A stretch of DNA of 64,000 nucleotides from Acidimicrobiia bacterium (GTDB lineage: Bacteria > Actinomycetota > Acidimicrobiia > Spongiisociales > UBA5794), in contig DASWKR010000057.1 of assembly GCA_036396535.1 (NCBI GenBank), positions 62,001 through 126,000 on the forward strand, written 5' to 3'. Numbering within the stretch: position 1 is the first letter of the stretch; every line of letters begins with the position of its first letter. Positions 16,023 to 26,993 of this stretch are shown here, piece after piece. The notes beneath the pieces were generated by a model. That model was not told the DNA's origin and ran no database searches. It worked only from the letters and a program-made list of their open reading frames with translations. The position numbers were made by a program, and so were the translations under genes.

Positions 16023-16262
16023 ATGCCGACGTGTCGCGCCGAGTTCACGATCGAGCCCTTCGAGGAAGGCCACCAAGGGCCGCACGTCACCGCGGCGATC
16101 GAAGCGGTGGTTGCTGAGGGCCTTTCACCGGACGTGGGGCCCTTCGGCACGGCCATCACGGGCGACTCGAACGCAGTCGTCGGTGCGATCGCCCGCGTCA
16201 TCGACGCCGCCACGGGTGCCGGGGCGACCCGGGTGACCGTCAACCTCGAGGCTCGGCCATGA
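16023..16262 (+). CDS. MTH1187/YkoF-like thiamine-binding family protein
   Basis: A 79-residue protein with a ferredoxin-like fold typical of DUF77/MTH1187 proteins (RAEFTIEPFEEG at the start, GPFGTAITGD near residue 40, GATRVTVNLEAR at the end). Family members bind thiamine or related pyrimidines in dimers or tetramers. The stop overlaps the ATG of the next gene (ATGA), so the two are translationally coupled. A ligand-sensing role beside a regulator is possible but not shown. Confidence 0.8.
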   Translation: MPTCRAEFTIEPFEEGHQGPHVTAAIEAVVAEGLSPDVGPFGTAITGDSNAVVGAIARVIDAATGAGATRVTVNLEARP

Positions 16263-16621
16263 GCGCCAACGGCGCGCATCCGCTCCTCGAGGCGGTGCAG
16301 GACGTCGCGGAGGCGGTCGGCGGCAGAGTCATCTCCCTCGACGAGGTGACCGAGGGCGACGTCGAGCTGCGATGGGACGGCGAGATCGTCGGAGGATTCC
16401 GCTTCGACATGCAGGGGGCGCTCGATCGAATCGTCGGCACAGTCGAGAGGGAGCTCGGGGCCGGGCTGTCCGGGCTCGACCGCGTCGGCAAGCAACGGGC
16501 CGTCCGCCTGCTCGACGAGCGGGGCGCATTCGAGCTGCGCCGCTCGATCGACGACGTGGCGGATCGCATGGGCGTCAGCCGCATCACGATCTACAACTAC
16601 CTGAACACCGTGCGACGGTGA
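16259..16621 (+). CDS. Helix-turn-helix protein (HTH_22 / YheO-DauR-like DNA-binding end)
   Basis: A 120-residue protein. The C-terminal 45 residues (KQRAVRLLDERGAFELRRSI, then VADRMGVSRITIYNYLN) match the DNA-binding end of YheO/DauR-type regulators. The N-terminal half is short and is not a full PAS domain; EGDVELRWDGEIVGGFRFD may be a small ligand-binding or dimerisation unit. It is coupled to the thiamine-binding-like gene. Its position between the two purine operons makes it a candidate regulator of one of them; this is inferred from location only. Confidence 0.8.
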   Translation: MSANGAHPLLEAVQDVAEAVGGRVISLDEVTEGDVELRWDGEIVGGFRFDMQGALDRIVGTVERELGAGLSGLDRVGKQRAVRLLDERGAFELRRSIDDVADRMGVSRITIYNYLNTVRR

Positions 16622-16652
16622 GCCGCCTCTGCCGCTGGGGAGGAACCAGGGG

Positions 16653-17450
16653 TTGAGAACCCGCCGTCACAACCGCATGCACCTCCGTGGCCTCCTGCTC
16701 CTGGTCGTCGTGGCAACCGCTTGCGATGCGACCGCCGCCACCACGAGCAGCCTGCTGGAGACCACGGGGACGGTGCCGCCGACGGTCGCTCCAGCGGCTC
16801 TGCGGGCTACCTGCGGCGCCGTGAGCCTGGGCGAAGGAGTCAGGCTTCCCGAAGAGCCGCTCGACGATGACGGCATCGCGGCGCTGGCGGCGACCCCCGA
16901 CCAGGTCGGCGGCGAGGCGAGCTTCTTCCTGTTGTACGAATGGTTCACAGCGGCGCGCTCGGCAGACTCACTCGTTCTGTTCGGCAAGCCGACCGACGAC
17001 GCCATCGACCCCACGTATGCATACGCCGAGTTCGAGCTCGTCGACGGGACGTGGACCGCCCGCGGCTGGGGGCAGTGCTCGACCCAGGTCGAGGCGCCGG
17101 GATTCGGGAACGCCGCGTGGGTGCTCGACGCCGCCATCGCCCCGCATCCGGATGCCACCCAGCTGGCCATCGAGATCAACGAGCGTAACTGCGCCAGCGG
17201 CCAGCCCCCTGTGAGCCGCGACGTCGTTCCGGTCGTCGTGGCCGACGCCGACCGGGTGACGATCGTCGTCCTCGTCGAGCCCGTCGCGGGCTCCGCCGAC
17301 TGTCAGAGCAATCCTTGGCATCCCGTCGTCGTCGAGTTGGGAGAGGCGCTCGGAGATCGGGTGCTCTACGACGGGCACGCCATCCCGCCGCTGCTCCGTC
17401 CGTGGCCGCCGACCGAGTCGAGCATCGGGTCGATCGGCTCCGAGGAATGA
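16653..17450 (+). CDS. Hypothetical lipoprotein
   Basis: A 265-residue secreted protein with a lipoprotein signal: positively charged start, hydrophobic LLLLVVVATAC, lipidation cysteine at residue 24. The TTG at 16653 is preferred because GGAGG lies 10 bases upstream, while the internal ATG at 16677 has none. A Thr/Ser/Pro linker follows, then a soluble domain with a few cysteines (ATCGAV, GQCST, RNCASG, SADCQSN) that could form disulfides. I do not recognise the domain. It precedes the nucleoside-binding lipoprotein gene by about 140 bases. Confidence 0.75.
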   Translation: MRTRRHNRMHLRGLLLLVVVATACDATAATTSSLLETTGTVPPTVAPAALRATCGAVSLGEGVRLPEEPLDDDGIAALAATPDQVGGEASFFLLYEWFTAARSADSLVLFGKPTDDAIDPTYAYAEFELVDGTWTARGWGQCSTQVEAPGFGNAAWVLDAAIAPHPDATQLAIEINERNCASGQPPVSRDVVPVVVADADRVTIVVLVEPVAGSADCQSNPWHPVVVELGEALGDRVLYDGHAIPPLLRPWPPTESSIGSIGSEE

Positions 17451-17587
17451 GCCTTCGGACCGCGAAATCGTCGTCTGGCGGGAAGTTCGCGGCCGCTTGC
17501 GACGCGGTATGGTCTCCGCGCGAAGGCTTCCTCGCACGCTGGAAGCGAGATGCGGGCGAGGGTTCGTCAAATGGAGGAATCAACGAC

Positions 17588-18925
17588 ATGAGACTCGAGC
17601 GTTGGCGCAACTGGATCGCGGCTCTCTCCGTGCTCGCCCTCGTCGGTGCGGCGTGCGGAGGAGACGGCGAGGCGACGACCACGGCCGGCGACGCCGCCAC
17701 GACCACGACAACGGGCGACACGACGACGACCACCGCCGGCGAGGCGACCACGACGACCGCGGGCGAGGAAACCACAACGACGGGCGAGGCGACGACGACC
17801 ATCCCCGAGGACTTCAAGATCGGCATGATCCTCGTCGGCCCACAGAACGACACCGGGTGGAGCCAGGCGCACTACGAGGCCGGGCTCTACGTGATGGAGC
17901 AACTCGGCCTCCCCGCCGAGAACATGATCGTGCTCGACAAGGTCAACACGGCCGACCGGCCGGAGACGAGCATCCCGGCGGTGGTCGACGACATGCTGTC
18001 GCAGGGAGCCCAGCTCATCTTCGCCACGTCAGACGACATGAAGGACGGGATCCTCGAAGCGGCCGCGGCGAACCCCGACGTCCCGATGATCTGGTCGTCC
18101 GGCGACAACGCCTGGACCGACGGGGAGGATTACCGGGCCGACCTGTCCAATCTCGGCAACGTGATGGGACAGATGGAGTTCGGCAAGATGATCGCCGGGT
18201 GCTCGGCTGCTCTCACCACCGAGACCGGGTCGATCGCCTACCTCGGACCACTCATCAACGATGAGACCCGCCGGCTCGTGAACTCGGCGTACCTGGGCGC
18301 CAGGTACTGCTGGGAGTTCTTCCGGGGCAACGACCCGGTCGACCTCGCCTTCCAGGTGAAGTGGATCGGGTTCTGGTTCAACATCCCGGGCTTCACCCTC
18401 GACCCGACCCAGGTCACGAACGAGTTCCTGGCGGACGGTGCCGACGTCGTGATCTCGGGCATCGACACCACAGAAGCCCTCGTCAGGGCGGGCCAGGCAG
18501 TCGACTCCGGCGAGTCGGTGTGGGCCGTCCCGTATGACTACGGGCTGGCATGCGACACGGCCCCGAGCGCCTGTCTCGGCGTCCCGTATTTCAACTGGGG
18601 ACCGGCGTACGTCGAGGTCGTCCAGTCGGTGATCGACGGCGACTTCGCCGCCGAGTTCAGCTGGGTCGGGCCCGACTGGGATGACATCAACGACATCGAC
18701 TCGAGCGCGGTCGGCTGGCTCGACGGACCGGCGCTGTCGGACGACGCGGCCGGCACCCTGGCAGACTTCATCGATGGCCTCGGCAGCGGGGTCATCGACC
18801 TCTGGCAGGGACCGCTCACTTACCAGGACGGCACCGAGTACGTGGCGGAGGGGGCGCGGGCCACCGACGTCCAGATCTGGTACACGAAGCAGCTCCTCGA
18901 AGGTATCGAGGGGGCGAGCTCCTGA
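17588..18925 (+). CDS. BMP family nucleoside-binding lipoprotein of an ABC importer
   Basis: A 445-residue substrate-binding protein. ATG 17588 is preceded by GGAGGAA. The signal ends in a lipobox (LVGAAC) near residue 22, followed by a 45-residue Thr-rich linker with repeated TTTT and AGE units. The mature domain is of the BmpA/PnrA basic-membrane-protein family (KIGMILVGPQNDTGWSQAHYEAG at its start, IPAVVDDMLSQGAQLIFATSD, GMEFGKMIAG-like segment). PnrA-type proteins bind purine nucleosides. The double ATPase and two permeases follow directly, and molybdenum hydroxylase operons flank the transporter, which supports uptake of purine nucleosides or bases. Confidence 0.9.
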   Translation: MRLERWRNWIAALSVLALVGAACGGDGEATTTAGDAATTTTTGDTTTTTAGEATTTTAGEETTTTGEATTTIPEDFKIGMILVGPQNDTGWSQAHYEAGLYVMEQLGLPAENMIVLDKVNTADRPETSIPAVVDDMLSQGAQLIFATSDDMKDGILEAAAANPDVPMIWSSGDNAWTDGEDYRADLSNLGNVMGQMEFGKMIAGCSAALTTETGSIAYLGPLINDETRRLVNSAYLGARYCWEFFRGNDPVDLAFQVKWIGFWFNIPGFTLDPTQVTNEFLADGADVVISGIDTTEALVRAGQAVDSGESVWAVPYDYGLACDTAPSACLGVPYFNWGPAYVEVVQSVIDGDFAAEFSWVGPDWDDINDIDSSAVGWLDGPALSDDAAGTLADFIDGLGSGVIDLWQGPLTYQDGTEYVAEGARATDVQIWYTKQLLEGIEGASS

Positions 18926-18953
18926 CCATCTGACCGCAGGGCGATCCACCATC

Positions 18954-18977
18954 GGGGGAGGCCGACCGGGCTCCCCC
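18954..18977 (+). terminator. Intercistronic hairpin after the binding-protein gene
   Basis: GGGGGAG and CTCCCCC pair in a 7-bp stem around 10 bases. It has no T-run and lies between the abundant-component gene and the ATPase gene, a usual place for an attenuator or mRNA-stabilising hairpin that gives more binding protein than membrane components. Confidence 0.5.
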
Positions 18978-19032
18978 ACGGCGCTGGCGTCATGGCACGG
19001 GCGAGACCCGCCTGGCTACGCTCGCCACCGCC

Positions 19033-20502
19033 ATGGCGCTCGAGTTGCGGGACATCCACAAGCACTACGGGCCCGTGCGCGCCAACGACGGCGTCACACT
19101 CACGTTCCAACCGGGGGAGCTGCATGGGCTGCTCGGCGAGAACGGCGCAGGCAAGTCGACCCTCATGAAAGTGATCTCGGGGTTCATCGAAGCCGACTCG
19201 GGTGAGGTCGCCATCGACGGGACACCGATCGACTTGCGCTCCCCGGCGGATGCCATCACGGCAGGCATCGGAATGCTCCACCAGGATCCGCTCGTCTTCT
19301 TGCCCTTCACCGTGCTCGACAACTTCCTGGCAGGAAGCGGAGGAGGTGTCCGGCTCGACCGAAAGGAAGGCGCCGCCCGCCTCGAGGAAGCGGCCCGGCG
19401 CTACGGGTTCACCTTCGACCCCCACACGCTTGCCAGGAACCTCACGGTCGGGGAGCGTCAGCAGCTCGAGATCGCCCGGTTGCTCTGGCTCGGCGCCAGG
19501 GTGCTGATCCTCGACGAGCCGACGACCGGAATCTCGGCCTCGCAGCGCGAGAAGCTCTTCGAAGTGCTGAGGAGGCTGGCGGAGGACGGGATGATCGTCA
19601 TCTTCGTCTCGCACAAACTCGAGGAGATCGAGCAACTCTGCGATCGGGTGACCGTGATGAGGCACGGAAGAGTGGTGGGGGACGCAGTGATGCCCGTCCC
19701 CGCCCACCAGCTCGTCCAGCTGATGTTCGGCGACATCACGACGACGCCCGGCCGGCTGCCCGCCGCCCTCGGCGACATAGCGGTCAGGCTCGCCGGCGTC
19801 ACGGTGACCGAGCGTCTCGTCACCGTCTCCGAGTTGGACCTCGAGGTGCGGGAGGCAGAGGTGCTCGGCCTCGCCGGCCTCGAGGGCTCGGGGCAGCGCA
19901 CCCTCCTGCAGGCCTGCGCCGGGCTGATCCCGCCGCGGCGCGGGTCACTGACTATCGGGGGCCGGGCGATGGCCGGCTCGGGCTATCGGGAGTTCAGGGC
20001 GGCGGGTGTCCACTACCTCCCGGCCGGGCGTCTCGAGGAAGGCCTGGTGAGAGGGATGAGCCTCGCCGAGCATTTCGAGCTGACGAGTGACAGGACCTCG
20101 TTCTTCGTGGACTGGGGCACCGCCGCCGAGAGGGCGGACGAGGGGATCCGGGCGTACTCGATCAAGGGCGGAGCGGCCTCCACGGCCGAGTCGCTCTCCG
20201 GAGGCAACCAGCAGAGGCTCCTGCTGGCGATGATGCCCGGCGCCACCCGGCTGCTCCTGTTGGAGCATCCGACGAGGGGCCTCGACATCGAGTCGGCCGA
20301 GTGGGTGTGGAACCGCCTCCTGGAACGGAGGGCTTCCGGCACCTCCATCATCTTCGCCTCCGCCGACCTCGATGAGCTCCTGCGCTACAGCGACCGGGTG
20401 GCCGTCTTCTTCGCCGGCAGGGTCATCAGCGTCGTCGAGACACCGTCGACGACGCCGGACGAGCTGGGACACCTCATCGGCGGCAGGTCAGGGCCGGCGT
20501 GA
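19033..20502 (+). CDS. ABC importer double ATPase, nucleoside type
   Basis: A 489-residue fused ATPase with two nucleotide-binding domains, as in NupA/YufO and RbsA. Domain 1 is complete: GENGAGKST, signature LTVGERQQLEIARLL, LILDEPTTGIS, and VSHKLEE. Domain 2 (from about 250) has LEGSGQRTLL at the Walker A position, without the lysine, then LSGGNQQRLLLAMM and LLLEHPTRGLD, where the usual aspartate-glutamate is glutamate-histidine. The second site is therefore probably inactive, which is common in this family. The stop overlaps the first permease start (GTGA). Confidence 0.92.
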   Translation: MALELRDIHKHYGPVRANDGVTLTFQPGELHGLLGENGAGKSTLMKVISGFIEADSGEVAIDGTPIDLRSPADAITAGIGMLHQDPLVFLPFTVLDNFLAGSGGGVRLDRKEGAARLEEAARRYGFTFDPHTLARNLTVGERQQLEIARLLWLGARVLILDEPTTGISASQREKLFEVLRRLAEDGMIVIFVSHKLEEIEQLCDRVTVMRHGRVVGDAVMPVPAHQLVQLMFGDITTTPGRLPAALGDIAVRLAGVTVTERLVTVSELDLEVREAEVLGLAGLEGSGQRTLLQACAGLIPPRRGSLTIGGRAMAGSGYREFRAAGVHYLPAGRLEEGLVRGMSLAEHFELTSDRTSFFVDWGTAAERADEGIRAYSIKGGAASTAESLSGGNQQRLLLAMMPGATRLLLLEHPTRGLDIESAEWVWNRLLERRASGTSIIFASADLDELLRYSDRVAVFFAGRVISVVETPSTTPDELGHLIGGRSGPA

Positions 20503-21536
20503 GCCGCTTGAGCCGCATGAAGGCGCCGCTCATCTCGATTGCGCTGGCACTGGCGGCCACGGTCGGACTCTTGCTCGTGGTCGACGCTCCGCCGATCGAG
20601 GCGCTCGGCCAGTTGTGGGACGGATCGCTCGGACGCCTCGAGAAGATCCCGGACACCCTCATCACCTGGTCGCCTCTCGTCCTCGCCTCTGCCGGGCTCA
20701 TCGTGACGTTCCAGGCAGGGATGTGGAACATAGGCGTCGAGGGACAGATCATCGCCGGTGCGATCGGCGCAGCCCTGGTGGTTCGCGAGCTGACCATGCC
20801 GGCCGTCGTCGTGATCCCGATCGCCTTCGTCGTCGGCACGGCATTCGGCTCGGCTTGGGCCGTCGTCCCGGGATGGCTGCGAACCCGCTTCGGCGTGCAC
20901 GAGATCTTCTCCGGCGTGGCGCTGACCTTCCTGGCCGGGTCGGTGGCGGTGTACTTGATCATCGGGCCGTGGTCGCGAGCGGGCATCGCCTCGACGAGCG
21001 GCACAGATCCGTTCCCCACCGAGTACTGGTTGCCGACGGTCGGCGACTACTCGTGGGTCGCCATCGCTCTCGCACTCATCTCCGTCGCCGTGGTCTTCGT
21101 GCTCATGCGAGGCACGCGCTACGGGCTCCGGCTCAAGGCCGTTGGCCGGAACGAGTTCAGTGCCTTCCTCATGGGCGTGCGCACGAAGCGGTACATGCTC
21201 TCCTCGTTCGCGATCTGCGGGGCGCTCGCCGGCGTCGCCGGGACGGTCCAGGCTCTCGGTTTCCACCACAAGCTCGTGCCTGCTGTCTCGGGAGGCTACG
21301 GCTTCCTGGCGATACTCGTCGTCCTCCTCGCCGGGTTCCGGGCGCTTTGGACCCCCGCCATCGCCTTGTTCTTCGCGGCGGTCTTGGTGGGGAGCACGCA
21401 GCTCAGCTTGCGCTTGAACATCGACTCGGACCTCGCAGGTGTGATCCAGGGTGTGCTCGTCCTGGCCATCCTCGTCGTCGGCGGCTGGCAAGCCCGCCAC
21501 GCCCGCCATACGGCGCGTCAGGGAGAGGAGGCCTGA
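20499..21536 (+). CDS. ABC nucleoside importer permease 1 (NupP/YufP-like)
   Basis: A 345-residue integral membrane protein of the BPD_transp_2 family, with about ten hydrophobic helices. Family features include GMWNIGVEGQIIAGAI near residue 75, GVHEIFSGVALTFLAG near 130, and the cytoplasmic coupling segment GTRYGLRLKAVGRNEFSAF near 207. GTG start overlaps the ATPase stop. It pairs with the following permease to make a heterodimeric channel for nucleosides. Confidence 0.92.
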   Translation: MSRLSRMKAPLISIALALAATVGLLLVVDAPPIEALGQLWDGSLGRLEKIPDTLITWSPLVLASAGLIVTFQAGMWNIGVEGQIIAGAIGAALVVRELTMPAVVVIPIAFVVGTAFGSAWAVVPGWLRTRFGVHEIFSGVALTFLAGSVAVYLIIGPWSRAGIASTSGTDPFPTEYWLPTVGDYSWVAIALALISVAVVFVLMRGTRYGLRLKAVGRNEFSAFLMGVRTKRYMLSSFAICGALAGVAGTVQALGFHHKLVPAVSGGYGFLAILVVLLAGFRALWTPAIALFFAAVLVGSTQLSLRLNIDSDLAGVIQGVLVLAILVVGGWQARHARHTARQGEEA

Positions 21537-21537
21537 C

Positions 21538-22476
21538 GTGGAAGTCCTCGCCGGCATCGTCGCGGCAGCATCTCCGCTCGTGTACGCCACGATCGGCGAG
21601 ACGATCAGCGAGAAGGCGGGCGTCATCAACCTGTCGCTCGACGGCACGATCCTGCTGTCTGCGATGACCGCCTTCGCAGCGGCATCGGTGAGCGGGAGCG
21701 TCGTCGTCGGCTTCGCGGCGGCCGTCGCCGTCTCGATGACAGCCTCTGCAATCGTCGCCTTCTCGAGCATCCGGCTGAGGCTCAACCAGATCGCCGTCGG
21801 CTTCGTCCTGTTCATCCTGGGGCGACAGCTCGCCAACTTCCTCGGGAACTCGTACGTCGGCGTGTCGGGACCGAAGGTCCCGGCATGGGACGTGCCTCTC
21901 TTGTCCGACGTCCCTTGGATCGGCGAGATCCTGTTCACGCACAACGTGTCCGTGTACGGGAGCTACATCGTCGTCGGACTGGCGTACTGGTTCATCTACC
22001 GGACCCGACCAGGACTCGAGCTGCAGGGCGTCGGCGAGCGCCCCGAGGCGGCGTTCGCCAGGGGCATCGCGGTGAACCGCCTGCGGTACCTGTACACACT
22101 CGTCGGCGGAGGACTCGTCGGAGTTGCGGGCGCAGCCGTGTCACTCGATCAGATCGCCGGCTGGCGCGAGAACCTGACGACGAACCTCGGCTGGATCGCT
22201 CTCGCCTTCGTGATCTTCGGCGGCTGGCACCCGCTCAGGGTGGCGGCGGCCTGCTATCTGTACCGAGGCCTGCTCTTCGTCGCCGGACAGTTCCAGGAGA
22301 CATTCGGCGACTTCCTCCAGGTCCTCACGCAGCTCCCGTTCCTACTCATGATCCTGATGATCACGCTCATCAACACGGAGTGGTTCAAGCGCCTCGGCGA
22401 CCGCTACCCACGATGGCGCAACTTCCTGGCGAGCAGCGCTCCTGCGGGAAGTGGTTCTGTGTTCGTCAGGGAGTGA
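21538..22476 (+). CDS. ABC nucleoside importer permease 2 (NupQ/YufQ-like)
   Basis: A 312-residue permease starting at GTG 21538, which follows the previous stop by one base. The early segment GETISEKAGVINLSLDG corresponds to the conserved loop of this family (usually GEraGvinigleG), and ELQGVGERPEAAFARGIAV near residue 162 is the coupling segment. About eight to nine hydrophobic helices are visible. Its 3' end overlaps the 3' end of the convergent second hydroxylase gene by 11 bases, so the two operons meet tail-to-tail without room for a terminator. Confidence 0.92.
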   Translation: MEVLAGIVAAASPLVYATIGETISEKAGVINLSLDGTILLSAMTAFAAASVSGSVVVGFAAAVAVSMTASAIVAFSSIRLRLNQIAVGFVLFILGRQLANFLGNSYVGVSGPKVPAWDVPLLSDVPWIGEILFTHNVSVYGSYIVVGLAYWFIYRTRPGLELQGVGERPEAAFARGIAVNRLRYLYTLVGGGLVGVAGAAVSLDQIAGWRENLTTNLGWIALAFVIFGGWHPLRVAAACYLYRGLLFVAGQFQETFGDFLQVLTQLPFLLMILMITLINTEWFKRLGDRYPRWRNFLASSAPAGSGSVFVRE

Positions 22477-24702
22477 CGCCGTTCGCCCGGAGGGTGGCGA
22501 CGACTCGGCCCGGCGTCAGCGGGAACTCATCGAACCACACACCTGTCGCGTCATGCATCGCGGCGGCCACCGCAGCGGCATACGGGATGAATGGCATCTC
22601 CGCCATGCCGCGCACGCCCCATGGCCCGCGCGGGTCCGGCACTTCGACGATCACGCTCGTGACCCGCTCAGGAATATCGCCGATGCCTGGGATGAGATAC
22701 GTGCTGAGCGTCGGGTTGAGGATGCGCCCCTCGCCCAGCTGGAGGTGCTCGGTGACCGCGTACCCGTGCGCTTGGACGACTCCCCCCTCGATCTGGCCCT
22801 CGATCAGCGTCGGGTTGACGGCGCGGCCGACATCGGTGGCGCAGACGACCCACGACACGACGACGTGGCCCGTCTCGATGTCGACCGAGACGTCGGCGGT
22901 CTCAGCAACGTAGCCGTAAGCGAAGTTCGGCTCCGAGGGCCCGCCGTGTTGGTCGAGCGGCTCCGTCGGGGGCGGCACGAAACGGAACTGTCCGGTCGCC
23001 GGCCTGGCGCCGTCGTTCCACGCCTTCATCGCCTCCTCGGCGGCCCCGAGGATGGCGTTGCCTGCCATCCAGGTCATCCGTGACGCCGACACCGAGCCCG
23101 AATCGGTCGTTCTCGCCGTGTCGGACCAGACGGCCGCCACGTCCTCGACCGGGAGTCCCAGTGCCTCGGCAGCCATCTGGGTGAGGGCCGTGTGCGTTCC
23201 CTGGCCGACCTCGGCGGCAGAGTGGTAGAGGACGGCACCACTCGGTTCCTCGTCGCCGTGCACCTCGATCTCGGCGGTGCAGCTCTCGGGGAACCCGAAC
23301 GAGAATCCGATGTTCTTGTAGGCGCAGGCGAACCCGCGGCCCGACCGAACGGCCCCTCGCTTCGCCGGCAGCGACTGGAAGGCGCTGAATGGTGCCGTGA
23401 TTGCATCGTTGCCGCCCTCGGGCCATCCCGCCGCCTGAGCACACGCCTCGATGACCTGGGTGAGGCTGACGCCCTCCGGCATGGCGGTTCCGGCGATGCC
23501 GATGCTTCCCTCCTGGTACCCGTTGCGCAGGCGCAGCGCCACCGCGTCCATGCCGAGCGCCGCGGCGAGCTTGGTCATCTGGGCCTCTGCGACGAAGGCT
23601 CCCTGGGGAGCCCCGAATCCTCTGAACGCCCCGCCGGGGACGGTGTTCGTGTAGACGCCGTAGGTGTCGATGCGAGCGTTGGGGATCTCGTACGGGCCGG
23701 CCACCGTCAAGTGCAGGTTGCCTGCGACCTTGTTCGTCGTGTAGTTGTATGCCCCGGCGTCGAGGTAGGCGTCCGCTTCGACGGCGACGATGTCACCTTG
23801 CGTCGTCGCTCCCCAGCGGGCATGGATCACGCCACGATGACGCTTGTGGTGCCCGACGATGGACTCCTCGCGCGACCACACACAGCGCAGCGGCCTCCGG
23901 ATGCCCCGCTCGTGGAGCCGCATGGCCGCCAGCGCCATGACGATCTGGAGCGACATGTCCTCGCGTCCCCCGAAGGCGCCGCCGATCGCCGGGTACACGA
24001 CGCGCACTCGATCCTCGGCCAGGTCGAGTGCGTGGGCGATCTGGGCGCGATCCTCGTGGGTCCACTGCCCGGCGATCTCGACGGTGACGCGACCCTGATC
24101 GTCGATGTAGCTGACGGCGGCCTCGGGTTGCAGGTAGGCGTGTTCCTGATGGGGGACGTGGTACGTGCCATCGATGATGACGTCGGCGGCCGCCCACCCT
24201 GCCTCCATGTCGCCCTTGCGGGCCTTGTAGTGGACGTAGGCGTTCGTGCCCTTCTCGGGGTGGACGAGGATCTCGTCGGTGAGCGCCCGGTCGATGTCCG
24301 CCACGAGTGGCAGCGGCTCCCATTCGACGTGGATCGCCGCCGCTCCGAGAGCGGCAGCCCGCACCGTCTCCGCCACGACGACCGCGATCTGGTCCGCCTC
24401 CCACCTGCTCACGTCCGACGGGACCTCGCTACGGCCGGTGGCGTCGACGCCGACGAGCACGGGCTGGTCGAACACCGTGAGCCCGTATTCGTTGACCGGC
24501 ACGTCGGCCGCAGTGAACACCGCCACGACCCCGGCGACGCCGAGTGCGCTCGTGACGTCCATCCCGGTCATCCTGGCGTGCGGCTGATCTGAGAAGACGA
24601 CCTTGACCGCAAGGGGGTCGCCGGGAGTGAGATCCGCCGGGTAGAGGGCATCCCCCGTCACCTTCCCGATCGCATCGACCCGCCTGCGGGAGGTGCCGAT
24701 GC

Positions 24703-24706
<4 letters not shown>
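22466..24706 (-). CDS. Molybdopterin-binding subunit of a xanthine dehydrogenase family hydroxylase
   Basis: A 746-residue molybdenum hydroxylase large subunit. GTG 24706 overlaps the stop of the FAD/FeS subunit gene. Visible landmarks are GKVTGDALYPADL at the start, EHAYLQPEAAV, GGAFGGREDMS (about 260), GAFRGFGAPQGAF (about 395), EVGQGTHTALTQ (about 560) and, near the C-terminus, GVRGMAEMPFIPYAAA, where the glutamate fits the catalytic base although the usual GxGE reads GMAE. It forms a conventional three-domain enzyme with the next upstream gene. Substrates in the family are purines or other N-heterocycles; neighbours favour a purine. Confidence 0.9.
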
Positions 24707-26172
<1,466 letters not shown>

Positions 26173-26173
26173 C

Positions 26174-26764
26174 TCAGTCACCCCTCCGTCCGTTGTAGAT
26201 GACGCCCCCGGCCGACGCGTAGTCGGCGAGCAACTCGGCGCCCTCGGACCGGCGAACATCGCGGACGACCTCGATGCCGCGCGACTCGAGCGCCGCCACC
26301 CACGAGACCGGCTTGGCTCCCTCGTCGAAGCCGACGGCGGTGGCGTCCTCGTCACGCGCTCCGCACACGAGCCTCCTCACGCCGGACCAGGGCACCGCGC
26401 CGAAGCACATGGCACACGGCTCCGTCGTCGTGACGAGCTCCATCGCCGGGAGCCCGGGAGCACCGAGGTCGTACGACCCGACGGCCCGGCAGGCGATGGC
26501 GATGGCGACGATCTCGGCGTGAGCTATCGAGACGGCGCTCGGCACGACGACGTTGAGGCCGGCTGCGACGAGTGCTCCGCTCGCCGACTCGAACACCGCG
26601 GCTGCGAACGGCCCTCCCGTGGCCTCCTCGACGTTGCGACGTGCGAGCGCCAGCACGAGATCCATGCGGACCAGGTCGTCCGGCCACTCCACGGATGCCG
26701 ACCCGACGGCCTCGCCCATCCACTCGGGGAGGTCGATACTCACTCTGAGGAGCTTGGAATCCAT
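26174..26764 (-). CDS. Guanine-deaminase-like nucleobase deaminase (CDA superfamily)
   Basis: A 196-residue zinc deaminase of the cytidine/deoxycytidylate deaminase superfamily. The zinc site is HAEIVAIAIAC (His and catalytic Glu near 82-84) with TEPCAMCFGAV (two Cys near 118-121). The segment after it, CGARDEDATAVGFDEGAK, resembles the region of GuaD-type guanine deaminases rather than of tRNA adenosine deaminases. As the first gene of the second hydroxylase operon it could convert guanine to xanthine for oxidation. Other amino-purines or pterins are possible substrates. Confidence 0.8.
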   Translation of the reverse strand: MDSKLLRVSIDLPEWMGEAVGSASVEWPDDLVRMDLVLALARRNVEEATGGPFAAAVFESASGALVAAGLNVVVPSAVSIAHAEIVAIAIACRAVGSYDLGAPGLPAMELVTTTEPCAMCFGAVPWSGVRRLVCGARDEDATAVGFDEGAKPVSWVAALESRGIEVVRDVRRSEGAELLADYASAGGVIYNGRRGD

Positions 26765-26993
26765 CGCCGGGAGTCGAGGCTACCGCGCTTGCCCGGACCT
26801 GCCGCCCTAGCCGGCACCTCGCTCCCGGATGAGCCTGGCTCGACAGACTTCGCCGCGCCGGCGAGCGGCAGATGCGATTGGGTGCGCCGGCACGCTCTCC
26901 GGGGCAGCAGGTGGGCGCTTCGGCATCGACGGATCGGATGGTCCGGGGCTCCTGCCTCATCTCAGGCAGCGTCGGGGCGCCTCGGCGCGCCCG

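Noticed and set aside
26765-26993. Gap between the deaminase start and the kinase end, with CTGCCT/AGGCAG and GGGCGC/GCGCCC pairs.
   Set aside because: These short stems could terminate the kinase gene, but they have no T-run and are too short to annotate with confidence.
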